Both the position numbers and the translations under genes were made by a program. This document shows positions 24,954 to 32,885 of a stretch of 64,000 nt of DNA, in pieces. The stretch is from Micromonospora nigra (GTDB taxonomy: Bacteria > Actinomycetota > Actinomycetes > Mycobacteriales > Micromonosporaceae): contig NZ_FMHT01000003.1 in NCBI RefSeq assembly GCF_900091585.1, positions 1 to 64,000 on the forward strand, written 5' to 3'. The notes beneath the pieces were generated by a model. It saw only the letters and a program-made list of their open reading frames with translations. It was not told the DNA's origin and made no database searches. Every line of letters begins with the position of its first letter. Within the stretch, counting starts at the first letter, position 1.

Positions 24954-25892
24954 TCAGGCGGGAACGGGAGGCAGTTGCGTGGTGACGTCGCCGTACGCGT
25001 GGCGCACCCAGCGCTGCCCGGCCAGGCGCAGGTGCAGGGTGCGCAGCAGTTCCTCGCGGCGGTGTGCCGGCATCGGCCGGGCCCTCGCGTACTCGACGAT
25101 CCGCGCCAACGGGGACACGTCGTCCAGGTCGTCGGGGCGGGGGCAGGCGCCGGACTGCCGCGCCCGGCGCAGGCCGGCCTGGGTGGACAGCACCGCCAGC
25201 GGCTCGTCGGACAGTTCGCGGACGAGGTAGTCGCGGTCGAGGTCGTCGGCGACCTTGTTGCCCACGACGACGACGAGGTCGCCCACCCCGGCGGCCCGCG
25301 CCAGTTCCCGGTAGCGGCGGGCCACCGAGACGGACTCTGGGGTCGGCTCGGCGACCACCACGATGACGTCGAACTGGGCGTGCAGCGAGTTGGCGAAGGC
25401 GTCGGTGCCGGCGACCATGTCGCAGACCACCCAGTCGTCGGCCGCCAGGCGCAGGTGCGACAGCAGGTTCTCCAGGATGGCCAGGTGGCCGTGGTAACAG
25501 CCCGCGCCGATGTCCGCCGGCTCGTAGGTGCCGACGTGCAGCACGTGCGTGCGGGAATCCAGGGCCGTGGCGTGCCGGAGCAGCACCGGGTCGCTCGCGT
25601 CGAGGCTGACCAGCCCGGACCCCGGCCCGGGCGGCGTGGTGGGCACGAAGTGCTCCACCCCGGCGACGCGCGGGTTGGTGCCCAGCAGATGGCGTCGTAC
25701 GGCGACGACGTTGTCCGGGTGCGACAGTGCGGCAGCCGGCGCGGCGTCGACTCCGAGCAGGGGCGCGAGGTGGACGTTGACGTCGGCGTCCACGGCGAGC
25801 ACCCGCTGCCCGGTGGCCCGCAACTGCCCTACGAACAGCGCGGCGAGGGTCGACTTTCCGCTGCCACCCTTGCCGGTAAAAGCGATTCTCAT
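24954..25892 (-). CDS. CooC/MinD-like P-loop ATPase
   Basis: 312 residues. It starts MRIAFTGKGGSGKST, the deviant Walker A of the SIMIBI class with the signature lysine (KGGxGKS). AVDADVNVHLAPLLG is switch I, and DWVVCDMVAGTDAFANSL is switch II/Walker B. In the CooC group such ATPases help insert nickel or other metals into enzymes; MinD or ParA roles are less likely because a C-terminal membrane helix is not apparent. ATG at 25892 has no ribosome site. TACCCT (25900-25905, minus strand) 7 nt upstream fits a -10 for a leaderless mRNA. A Fur/Zur-like box covers the start codon, linking the gene to the metallophore operon downstream. Confidence 0.82.
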   Translation of the reverse strand: MRIAFTGKGGSGKSTLAALFVGQLRATGQRVLAVDADVNVHLAPLLGVDAAPAAALSHPDNVVAVRRHLLGTNPRVAGVEHFVPTTPPGPGSGLVSLDASDPVLLRHATALDSRTHVLHVGTYEPADIGAGCYHGHLAILENLLSHLRLAADDWVVCDMVAGTDAFANSLHAQFDVIVVVAEPTPESVSVARRYRELARAAGVGDLVVVVGNKVADDLDRDYLVRELSDEPLAVLSTQAGLRRARQSGACPRPDDLDDVSPLARIVEYARARPMPAHRREELLRTLHLRLAGQRWVRHAYGDVTTQLPPVPA

Positions 25893-25896
25893 TTTC
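25878..25896. promoter_or_regulatory. Fur/Zur-family-like box covering the CooC-like start codon
   Basis: Minus strand GAAAATGAGAATCGCTTTT: 13 of 19 matches to the Fur box by my count. With the preceding T it gives 11 of 15 to TGAAAATGATTTTCA, including nine consecutive bases. Because transcription probably starts at the ATG, binding would block initiation. Confidence 0.55.
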
Positions 25897-26045
25897 AAAA
25901 GGGTAGGGTGCCGGGTTCCGTGTCCACAAGCGCGACGCGCCGTGACCACCCGATCGGGACCCCGGCGCCGCTGCGGCGAGGAAACGGCCGCCAGATTGAA
26001 CGACCCGCCGCCGCCAGCCGTATCCCCCCGTGAAGGGAGTGGCCC

Positions 26046-26759
26046 ATGAAGCGCCTGACCCCGTTGCTCACCCTCCTGTCGGGGGCCGTGACGGCTGCTG
26101 TCCTGTTCACGATGAGTGCACAGGCTGCCCCACCCGCCCCACCGGCGGCGGAGACCGGACCACCGGCCACCGCCCCGTCGACCGAGGGCCTCGGCGACGC
26201 CCCCGCCGACCCGGACCCCGCCGGGACCCGGCCCGCCGCCACGTCACCGCCGGCGTCACCCGAGGCGCGATCCGGCGGCGCGGAGGCGACCGTGGAGCAG
26301 AACTGGACCGGTCGGTTGGAGAACGGCGCCACCATCGCCATCACCGTCGCCGCCGACGGCAAGGCCGAGGCGTACGTCTGCGACGGCCGGAAGATGGAGC
26401 TCTGGCTGTCCGGCACCGTGACCGACGGCAGGATCGAACTGACCGGCAGGGACGCGAAGCTGACCGGGGCCATCAGGGGCAACAGCGCGTCCGGCGAGAT
26501 GATCGTCGGGGTACGGCGGTGGAAGTTCACCGCGAAGCCGACCGGCAGCACCGCCCCGGCCGTCTACCGCGCCACCGCCGACGTGCGCGACGCCGGCGTC
26601 GACGGCGGTTGGATAGTCCTGCCCGACGGCACCCAGATCGGCATCGTCACCTGGAACGGCACGCCGGTCCCCGCACCGCCGCTGGATCCGGCGTTCTGGA
26701 GCACCGTCGTCGACGACGTCACCATCACCGCCGCGCCGGTCGTCCCCGGGGCCCGGTGA
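26046..26759 (+). CDS. Secreted protein of unknown function, first gene of a Rieske/DUF6529 unit
   Basis: 237 residues; family not recognised. Residues 1-28 form a signal peptide (SAQAAP at the cleavage site). Residues 29-85 are a Pro/Ala/Thr-rich, probably disordered linker. Residues 86-237 form a beta-rich domain that begins NWTGRLENGATIAITV and includes AYVCDGRKMELWLSG, with only one cysteine in the mature chain. It resembles extracytoplasmic domains without enzymatic motifs. ATG at 26046 has GAAGGGAG upstream. Its stop overlaps the ATG of the membrane gene (TGATG), and the Rieske gene follows, so it may belong to an electron-transfer complex outside the membrane. Confidence 0.8.
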   Translation: MKRLTPLLTLLSGAVTAAVLFTMSAQAAPPAPPAAETGPPATAPSTEGLGDAPADPDPAGTRPAATSPPASPEARSGGAEATVEQNWTGRLENGATIAITVAADGKAEAYVCDGRKMELWLSGTVTDGRIELTGRDAKLTGAIRGNSASGEMIVGVRRWKFTAKPTGSTAPAVYRATADVRDAGVDGGWIVLPDGTQIGIVTWNGTPVPAPPLDPAFWSTVVDDVTITAAPVVPGAR

Positions 26760-27394
26760 TGGCGGGACACCGCAGCGGCGTCCGCACGGCCCCCCGCCGG
26801 CCGGCTCCGGAACCCGTCGTCGAGGAGCTGCGCGACCTCGACGCCCCGGCACCCGAGCCGTCCGACGGGCCCCGGGCCTCGCTGGTGGTGCCGCTGCTCG
26901 TCGGCGCGGGCGTGGCCGTCGCGCTCGGCGTCTACGGCCGCACCCACCCGCCGACCGGGATCGCGGTCAACGTGGCCGGCTTCTCGTCGCCCATGACGGT
27001 CAAGGTGTGGCTGGGCACCGGCGCGATGTTGTTCGCCGTCGTCCAGCTCCTCTCGGCGCTGGCCATGTGGGGTCGCCTCGGCGGCCTCTCGCCGACCTGG
27101 GCCGGCGCCGCCCACCGCTGGTCCGGTCGGGTGGCGTTCCTGCTGAGCGTGCCCGTCGCGGTGCACTGCCTCTACGCGCTCGGCCTCGCCGATGACGACG
27201 TGCGCACGCTCACCCACTCGGTGCTGGGCTGCCTCTTCTTCGGGGCGTTCGCGACGAAGATGCTGGCCCTGCCCAGGCGCGGGCTCGCCGGCTGGGTGCT
27301 GCCGGCAGTCGGCGGGGTCGTCTTCGCCGCCCTGGTCGGCGTCTTCCTGACCTCGTCGGTCTGGTTCTTCACCACGTTCGGCGTCCAGCTGTAG
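26759..27394 (+). CDS. DUF6529 family membrane protein
   Basis: 211 residues. After a 45-residue Pro/Arg-rich cytoplasmic segment come five hydrophobic stretches (about 46-62, 80-105, 118-142, 150-170 and 178-205). Conserved polar residues lie at helix ends: AHRWSGRVAF, AVHCLYAL, LTHSVLGCLFFG. The spaced histidines at about residues 120, 139 and 153 would suit haem ligation, as in cytochrome b561-like four-helix proteins, but no haem motif is proven. ATG at 26759 is coupled to the previous stop (TGATG). A Rieske protein is encoded 20 bp downstream, which supports a membrane redox role. Confidence 0.75.
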   Translation: MAGHRSGVRTAPRRPAPEPVVEELRDLDAPAPEPSDGPRASLVVPLLVGAGVAVALGVYGRTHPPTGIAVNVAGFSSPMTVKVWLGTGAMLFAVVQLLSALAMWGRLGGLSPTWAGAAHRWSGRVAFLLSVPVAVHCLYALGLADDDVRTLTHSVLGCLFFGAFATKMLALPRRGLAGWVLPAVGGVVFAALVGVFLTSSVWFFTTFGVQL

Positions 27395-27414
27395 ACCACG
27401 CGAAGGGCAACGGA

Positions 27415-27882
27415 ATGAACGACGACCCGGCCGGCTGCTGCCGGTCCCGGCGGGCCATCCTGGCCGGCACCGGCGCGGCGGGCGTGACCGCGCTGCTGAG
27501 CGGCTGCCAGACCTACGGCGAGCCGGCGGCTCGGCCCGCCGCGCCCGCGGCGGCGGGCCCGGGCGACAGCGCGACGCCGACCGACGACACGCAGACCCCG
27601 GCCCTGACCACGGTGGCCGACATCCCGGTCGGCGGCGGGCGGATCTTCGCCGGGGCCGCAGTGGTGGTGACCCAACCGGTGGCGGGCACCATCAGGGCCT
27701 TCTCGGCCCGCTGCACCCACCAGGGCTGCACGGTCACCTCGGTCACCGACGGAAGCATCGTGTGTGCCTGCCACAACAGCGTCTTCGACATCGCCGACGG
27801 CTCGGTGAAGAGCGGCCCGGCGGCTTCCCCGCTGCCGGTGGCGGCCGTCGACGTCGAGGGGGACGCCATCCGGCTGGCCTGA
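27415..27882 (+). CDS. Exported Rieske [2Fe-2S] protein
   Basis: 155 residues. The N-terminus has CRSRRAILAG, a TAT-like twin arginine, and a lipobox LSGC with Cys31, suggesting a folded, lipid-anchored export product. The Rieske motif is intact: Cys100 and His102 in CTHQGC, Cys117 and His120 in CACHNSVF, with Cys105 and Cys119 placed for the stabilising disulfide. The C-terminal GSVKSGPAASPLPVAAVDV is typical of small stand-alone Rieske proteins. It would pass single electrons outside the membrane, presumably with the DUF6529 protein. ATG at 27415 has AAGGGCAACGGA upstream. It ends before a bidirectional hairpin. Confidence 0.93.
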   Translation: MNDDPAGCCRSRRAILAGTGAAGVTALLSGCQTYGEPAARPAAPAAAGPGDSATPTDDTQTPALTTVADIPVGGGRIFAGAAVVVTQPVAGTIRAFSARCTHQGCTVTSVTDGSIVCACHNSVFDIADGSVKSGPAASPLPVAAVDVEGDAIRLA

Positions 27883-27969
27883 GACCCCCGCGGGTGGTCG
27901 TACGCGGCGGGCGCGGCCCCTCCAGGCCCGGGCCGCGAGGGGTCGTCCGGGGCCGTGACCGGCTCCCGG

Positions 27970-28010
27970 GCGGCCCCTGCCCCGCCGGATGCCGGCGGGG
28001 CGGGGGCCGC
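27970..28010. terminator. Bidirectional terminator between the Rieske and cellulase genes
   Basis: A 19-bp stem (27970-27988 with 27992-28010, one mismatch) around a 3-nt loop, between convergent genes. Confidence 0.8.
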
Positions 28011-28079
28011 GCTCAGGACGCGGTACGGCTCAGGACGCGGTACGCGCTCAAGACGCGGTACGGCTCAGGACGCGACGCA
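28011..28079. repeat. Tandem 17-bp units that run into the cellulase 3' end
   Basis: GCTCAGGACGCGGTACG occurs at 28011, 28028 and 28046 (one substitution, one extra base between copies). A fourth, diverged copy at 28063 contains the stop codon and last codons of the GH5 gene, so the array seems to have grown from the gene's own end. Confidence 0.88.
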
Positions 28080-30044
28080 GCTCAGGTCGCTCGGCACACC
28101 GGAGCCGGTGCCGGTGAACCCGAAAGTGGTGCTCCCCTCGGGCGGGAGCTGCCCGTTGTGGGCCTCGTTGCGCACCGTCACCGTGGAGCCGGACGTGGTC
28201 AGCTTCCCGTTCCACAGCGAGGAGATCGCGGTGCCGGCGGGCGCGGTCCAGCTGACCGTCCAGCCGCCGGTGGCCGCCGTGCCGGTGTTGCGCACCGTCA
28301 CCTCCGCCTGGAAGCCCCCCGGCCACGAGTTGAGCACCCGGTAGGTCGCGGCGCAGCCCTCGTCGCCACCACCACCGCCACCGGGCGCGAGGGTGGTGAC
28401 GGTCGACGCGGGCGAGGCCGCCGACACGTTGCCCGCCGCGTCGCGGGCCCGCACCGTGAACGTGTACGACGTCTCCGCGGTGAGGTTCGTGGCGCGGAAG
28501 GTGGTGCCGGACACGGTGCCGACCACGGTCGCCGCGCCGGTGCCGGTGGCGCGCAGCACCTCGTACGAGGTGACTCCCACGTCGTCGGTCGACGCGGCCC
28601 AGTTCAGCGTGGCGGCGGTGGCGGTGACGTCGGTGGCCGCCGGGCGCCCCGGAGCCGTCGGGGCGGTGGTGTCGCCGGGCCCACCGCCGCCGGCGTAGCG
28701 CTCGGCGAGGCTGATACCGGTGGTGGAGTTGACGCCGCCCAGGCGCACCTGGTGGTCGAGGCCGACGAACCTGCCGTCGTGCTGCCACAGCACCGGCTTG
28801 AGGATCTCGTTGTACTTGGTCTCGTCCCAGGTGGTCCAGTCACCCTCGAGCAGGCCACCGGTGTCGCCGGAGTTCGGGTTCAGGCACCAGAAGGTGTGGT
28901 GGATGCCGTACTCGCCCATCATGTCGCGCAGCGCGGCCATCCACCTGTCCTGCCGCTCGTCCTGGCCGAGCCGGCCACCCCACTCGCCGACCAGCAGCGG
29001 CGCGGTGTCGTTCTCGTGGATGTAGAGCCAGTTGGGCCGCCACACGTCGTCGATCAGCGACTCCTTGTCGAAGTCACCGGTGAACCAGGGCTGCTCGAAC
29101 ACCAGCGGTCCGTAGTCGTGCGGAGAGTAGACAAGTTGGTCCTGGTTGGCCCCCAGGTCGACCGGGTGCTCGGCGACGCCGCGCAGGTTGCCGCCCCACC
29201 AGTTGTAGAAGTAGTTGGGACTGCGGTCCGGGTCGGTGTTCGGCGAGTCCCAGGTCTCGCCGGGGCGCGGGTAGACCTCGATCCCCTCGCACAGGATCAG
29301 CAGGTTCGGGTTGATCGCCAGGATGCGCCGCCCGGCGGTCTCGCAGGCGTACTTGAAGTTGTCCTGGTCGGTGCTGGAGTCCCACTTGGCGCGCGGCGGC
29401 TGGGTCGGGGTGCCGTGGGGCTCGTTCTTGATGTCCATCGCGATGATGGTGTCGTTGGTCCTGTAGCGGTCGGTGATCCACTCCCAGCCCTGGTAGAACA
29501 GCTCGGGGGTGATCGTGCCCTTCCACCAGACCGGGTAGACGTGGCCGGAGTTGTCGGCCTCGGCGCTGTGCACGTCGAGCATGACCTTCAGGCCGTACTT
29601 CTCACACAGTTGGAGCCAGTGGTCGAAGACCTGGAGGTTGTTCTTGCCGGCCAACTCCGGGTTGACGTAGGTGTTGACGTTCGGCACGACCGTCTGGCCG
29701 GCCTTCCACTCCAACAGCAGCTCGGTGGAGATCGGCACCCGGACGATGTTCATGCCCCGCTCGGCCATCTGCCGGGTGATCGTCTCGATGTTGGCCGACC
29801 ACAGGCCGTGGAAGACCCGTTCGGAGGCGTTGAAGCCGAACCAGTTGACGCCGGTCAGCCAGACCTGGTTACCGGCGGAGTCGACGATCTGGTTGCCGTC
29901 GGTGTGCAGCCAGTCGGCCGTCGGCGCGGCGGCGGCGACCGCACCGGGCTCGGGGGCGGCGCTGGCCGCCGGCACGGCGGCGGTCAACCCCATCATGATG
30001 CCGGCCGCCGCGCCGGCGGCCAGCAGTGTCGTGCGTACGGACAT
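28065..30044 (-). CDS. Secreted GH5 cellulase with fibronectin III and CBM2
   Basis: 659 residues. Signal peptide 1-29 (SAAPE). The GH5 endoglucanase domain (about 40-450) opens with HTDGNQIVDSAGNQVWLTGVNWFGF. It has the acid/base glutamate in DIKNEPHG and the nucleophile in LLVGEWGG, with HSAEADNSG and HTFWCLNPNSGDTGG as further substrate loops. A fibronectin III module (about 465-550) starts at TAPTAPGRPAATDV. After a glycine linker, CBM2 (about 560-659) is bounded by Cys residues and carries NSWPGGFQAEVTV. It hydrolyses beta-1,4-glucan outside the cell. ATG at 30044 has GAGGAA upstream. A CebR-type operator lies 62-75 bp upstream. Confidence 0.95.
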   Translation of the reverse strand: MSVRTTLLAAGAAAGIMMGLTAAVPAASAAPEPGAVAAAAPTADWLHTDGNQIVDSAGNQVWLTGVNWFGFNASERVFHGLWSANIETITRQMAERGMNIVRVPISTELLLEWKAGQTVVPNVNTYVNPELAGKNNLQVFDHWLQLCEKYGLKVMLDVHSAEADNSGHVYPVWWKGTITPELFYQGWEWITDRYRTNDTIIAMDIKNEPHGTPTQPPRAKWDSSTDQDNFKYACETAGRRILAINPNLLILCEGIEVYPRPGETWDSPNTDPDRSPNYFYNWWGGNLRGVAEHPVDLGANQDQLVYSPHDYGPLVFEQPWFTGDFDKESLIDDVWRPNWLYIHENDTAPLLVGEWGGRLGQDERQDRWMAALRDMMGEYGIHHTFWCLNPNSGDTGGLLEGDWTTWDETKYNEILKPVLWQHDGRFVGLDHQVRLGGVNSTTGISLAERYAGGGGPGDTTAPTAPGRPAATDVTATAATLNWAASTDDVGVTSYEVLRATGTGAATVVGTVSGTTFRATNLTAETSYTFTVRARDAAGNVSAASPASTVTTLAPGGGGGGDEGCAATYRVLNSWPGGFQAEVTVRNTGTAATGGWTVSWTAPAGTAISSLWNGKLTTSGSTVTVRNEAHNGQLPPEGSTTFGFTGTGSGVPSDLSCVAS

Positions 30045-30105
30045 GTGCGTTCCTCTGGTGGTGGAGGTGTGCGAAGGGCAGGGCGGACGAACCACCCCGT
30101 CGAAA

Positions 30106-30119
30106 TGGGAGCGCTTCCA
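30106..30119. promoter_or_regulatory. CebR-type operator upstream of the cellulase gene
   Basis: TGGGAGCGCTTCCA matches 13 of 14 positions of TGGGAGCGCTCCCA, the site of the cello-oligosaccharide-sensing LacI-family repressor CebR in Streptomyces. It is flanked symmetrically by A and T. Cello-oligosaccharide induction of the GH5 gene is the inference. Confidence 0.8.
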
Positions 30120-30295
30120 TCGACAGACTATGACGTCCGGGTGATACACGGAAGACACATCCCCGCGTCGACCGCCTAACCCGCGCGGGGAGCAGCTGCG
30201 GAGCGAGCGATGTCACGCAACCGTCATGCGGTCGCGGTCTTTCCGCGACGTGGCGGGGAATGAGAGTAGGGACCGAACCGTGAGGAGGCCCAGCG

Positions 30296-30709
30296 ATGCC
30301 CACTCGTCCCCGGCTGCTGGCCGTGGCGCTGGTCGCGGCGCTGTCCGCCGTCGGCTGCTCGGACGATCCCGAGCCGCAGCCCGCTCCCGAGCTGTCACGT
30401 AAGGGACCGACCAGCACGATCGCGCGGGCGGAGCTGGGCGATCGGCTGACCGTCACCGCCTCCGTCGGGGAGGTCGTCGCCGACGGGGCGTTCGTGGTGC
30501 GCGACGTGGACCTCACCAACGGCGTCCTGCTGGTGCTCACCCCCGACGTGCCACCGCAGGCCCCGCAACTGGTCACCGTGCGCGGCACCGTGGTCAGCTT
30601 CGACTACGACGACCTCACCGACCGCTACCGGCTGGGCGGGCCGGCCGCCTACCGGGACTTCGAGGGGCGGCGGGTCCTCGCCGCCGAGGACGTACAGGTC
30701 TGGCGGTGA
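30296..30709 (+). CDS. Small predicted lipoprotein
   Basis: 137 residues; family not recognised. The N-terminus is a lipoprotein signal (LSAVGC, Cys21), followed by a short acidic/Pro linker. The remainder, from about residue 40, is a small beta domain with LGDRLTVTASVGEVVADGAFVVRDVD and VRGTVVSFDYDDL, reminiscent of OB-fold-like secreted domains. It would sit on the outer face of the membrane. ATG at 30296 has GAGGAGG upstream. It is divergent from the cellulase gene and ends at a strong hairpin, so it is monocistronic. No partner suggests a function. Confidence 0.78.
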   Translation: MPTRPRLLAVALVAALSAVGCSDDPEPQPAPELSRKGPTSTIARAELGDRLTVTASVGEVVADGAFVVRDVDLTNGVLLVLTPDVPPQAPQLVTVRGTVVSFDYDDLTDRYRLGGPAAYRDFEGRRVLAAEDVQVWR

Positions 30710-30717
30710 CGGGCGAA

Positions 30718-30753
30718 GGCCCCGCCGCCGGTGGACGCACCGGGGGCGGGGCC
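30718..30753. terminator. Bidirectional terminator after the lipoprotein gene
   Basis: A 16-bp stem with one mismatch (30718-30733 with 30738-30753) around a 4-nt loop, 8 bp beyond the lipoprotein stop. Confidence 0.8.
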
Positions 30754-30766
30754 GCATTGCCGATCG

Positions 30767-31038
30767 TCAGGGCAGCCGGATGGTCTCGTGTCGGGGAAGC
30801 CGCACGGGCAGGAGTTCGACGAACCCTCGGCGGTGACGACCTACCCGGCGGGCACCGGCGAGCTCTTGCAGATCCTCGTCGTCGTCGCCGCACTGGCCGG
30901 TGCCGCGATCGCCACCGCGGCGGCACCGCCGGCGACGACGGTGGCCAGGGCGGTCGCCGCCATGCGCAGCAGCGCCAGCGGCCAACCGGCCGACGTGGGG
31001 GCCACGAGACGTCGCCACACCCGTTCCATCCGATTCAT
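30767..31038 (-). pseudogene. Broken small secreted protein gene (nonsense codon and frameshift)
   Basis: Minus strand from ATG 31038: a signal peptide (residues 1-50, ending APASA) and then TTRICKSSPVPAG before a TAG at 30841-30843. The same frame continues after the TAG with VVTAEGSSNSCPCGFPDT, which looks like the rest of a small Cys-containing secreted peptide. A frame change then gives ETIRLP and a stop at 30767, resembling a natural end. TAG in place of a Tyr codon (TAC) would restore PVPAGYVV. The 65-aa product could still be made; I judge it a recent pseudogene. Confidence 0.55.
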
Positions 31039-31287
31039 GTCGGACCCTTCCTCAGACGCGCGTCACACACAGCATCATCGCTGTGACTTTGCGCAATCAT
31101 GATGGGGGTTCGCATCCCCGCCGGGCAACATCGGCGGCCATCATGAACAGAAGAAGTCGACCGGTGGGCTTCGCACACCCGCGACCTCCACCGATTCCCG
31201 GCCGCGTGGGCAACCCGACGGCAACATTCCCATCATCCGGAAACCGGGGGCGCCCCGGTGGCACACCCCCACGACGCGGATCCCGGC

Positions 31288-32709
31288 TCAGCCGGGCACG
31301 GGACCGATCAGCGAGTCGGCCGGGCCGCGGCTGCCGGCCGGGTACTCGGTCAACGGCACCTCGTCGGCCCGCCAGGCACCGAGCACCGGCTCCACGATCC
31401 GCCAGCACTCCTCGGCGATGTCACCGCGCACCGACAGCGTCGGGTCACCCTCGAACACCGCCCGCAGCACCTCGCCGTACGGGGGCAGGTCACCCGGGCC
31501 GAAGTCGGCGGCCAGCCGCACCTGCTCCAGCTCGAACGGGTTGCCGGGGCCGTTGATGTTCACGTCCAGGCCGAGGCGGTCCGGGCCGAAGCCGATGCGC
31601 AGGCGGTCCGGGTGCTCGTAGCCGACCAGGCCGTCGGGCACCCGGGCGGGCTGCCGGAAGGTCACGATGGCCTCCTTGCGGGTGGCGGCCATCGCCTTGC
31701 CCGAGCGCAGCCGGAACGGCACCCCCGCCCACCGCCAGGTGTCCACGGCCAGCACCACCTCGGCCAGGGTCTCCGTACCTCGGGCCGGGTCGACGCCCGG
31801 CTCCTGCGCGTACGCGGGCAGCCGCCGGCCGGCGACCTCCCCCGCCGCGTACCGGGCCCGGCGGCTCCAGGCCGCCGGATCGTCGTCCCACAGCCGGGTG
31901 GCCCGCAGCACCTGCGCCTTGCGGTCGCGCAGTTCCCGCGCGGTGAGGGTGGGTGGGGCGTCCATCGCCAGCAGGGCGAGCACCTGGAGCAGGTGGCTCT
32001 GCACCATGTCGACCATCGCGCCGGCCCCGTCGTAGTAGCCGGCCCGTGCCTCCAGGCCCAACGTCTCGTCGAAGACGATGTCGACGCAGGCGACGTGGGA
32101 CGCGTTGAGCACCGGCTCGAAGATCCGGTTGGCGAACCGCAGGCCGAGGATGTTCAGCACCGTCGACTTGCCCAGGAAATGGTCGATGCGGTGCACCTGT
32201 TCCTCGGGCACCAACTCGGTGAGCAGGTCGTTGAGCGAACGCGCGGAGATGCTGTCGGTGCCGAACGGCTTCTCGAGCATCAGCCGGGTGCCGGGCGGCA
32301 GCCCGGCACGGCACAGCGCGGCGGCCGACCGCGCGGTGACCATGGGCGGCAGCGCGAAGAAGATCACCAGCTGTCCCTGGCACAGGGCGAGCAGCCTGCG
32401 CAGGTCGTCCTCCCGGGTGACGTCGGCGGACAGGTACCGGGCCTCGCGGATCAGGGCGGCCTCGCGGGGCCCGTCGGCACCGACGGTGGCGAACGAGTCG
32501 GTCACCCGCCGCTGCCACTGCCCGTCGTCCCAGTCGTCGCGTCCGCTGCCGATCAGCGTGATCTCCGGTGCCGTGCCGCTGGCCACCAGCCGGCCCAGGC
32601 CGGGCAGCAGCAGCCGGGCCGTCAGGTCACCGCTGGCACCCAGGATCAGCAGGGTCTGCCGGGCGGCGGAGGGTTCACGGTCGGGCGCGCTCGGGATCAC
32701 GGTCGTCAT
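31288..32709 (-). CDS. zwf: Glucose-6-phosphate 1-dehydrogenase
   Basis: 473 residues, about the usual length. The Rossmann NADP site is LLILGASGDLTARLLLPGL (about 20-38). The substrate and catalytic motif RIDHFLGK includes the base-forming histidine (about residue 178), and EKPFGTDSISA precedes it. It oxidises glucose 6-phosphate to 6-phosphogluconolactone, giving NADPH at the head of the pentose phosphate pathway. ATG at 32709 was chosen; there is no close ribosome site other than GTGGAGG. It is divergent from pgi (176 bp apart), so the two branch-point enzymes for glucose 6-phosphate share a promoter region. It is not in the usual tal-zwf-opcA order, so it may be a second copy. Confidence 0.96.
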   Translation of the reverse strand: MTTVIPSAPDREPSAARQTLLILGASGDLTARLLLPGLGRLVASGTAPEITLIGSGRDDWDDGQWQRRVTDSFATVGADGPREAALIREARYLSADVTREDDLRRLLALCQGQLVIFFALPPMVTARSAAALCRAGLPPGTRLMLEKPFGTDSISARSLNDLLTELVPEEQVHRIDHFLGKSTVLNILGLRFANRIFEPVLNASHVACVDIVFDETLGLEARAGYYDGAGAMVDMVQSHLLQVLALLAMDAPPTLTARELRDRKAQVLRATRLWDDDPAAWSRRARYAAGEVAGRRLPAYAQEPGVDPARGTETLAEVVLAVDTWRWAGVPFRLRSGKAMAATRKEAIVTFRQPARVPDGLVGYEHPDRLRIGFGPDRLGLDVNINGPGNPFELEQVRLAADFGPGDLPPYGEVLRAVFEGDPTLSVRGDIAEECWRIVEPVLGAWRADEVPLTEYPAGSRGPADSLIGPVPG

Positions 32710-32885
32710 TCCTCCACCTTGCCCTACCGTCCGGGTGGCTAAGCCGGTGACCCGGCGACCACCATCCGGTCACCTCGTCGCGTCGAAGTCGCGGGACGAT
32801 CTTCGTGATGGCAGGCTGGGATCACCCGCCCGTCGGCGCACCCGCGCCGAGGCACCCCATTCCTGCGAGGGAGACGATCGACCCG

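Noticed and set aside
31039..31287. Possible small gene or RNA between the broken peptide gene and zwf
   Set aside because: No frame has a ribosome site and plausible composition, and no RNA fold was recognised by eye.
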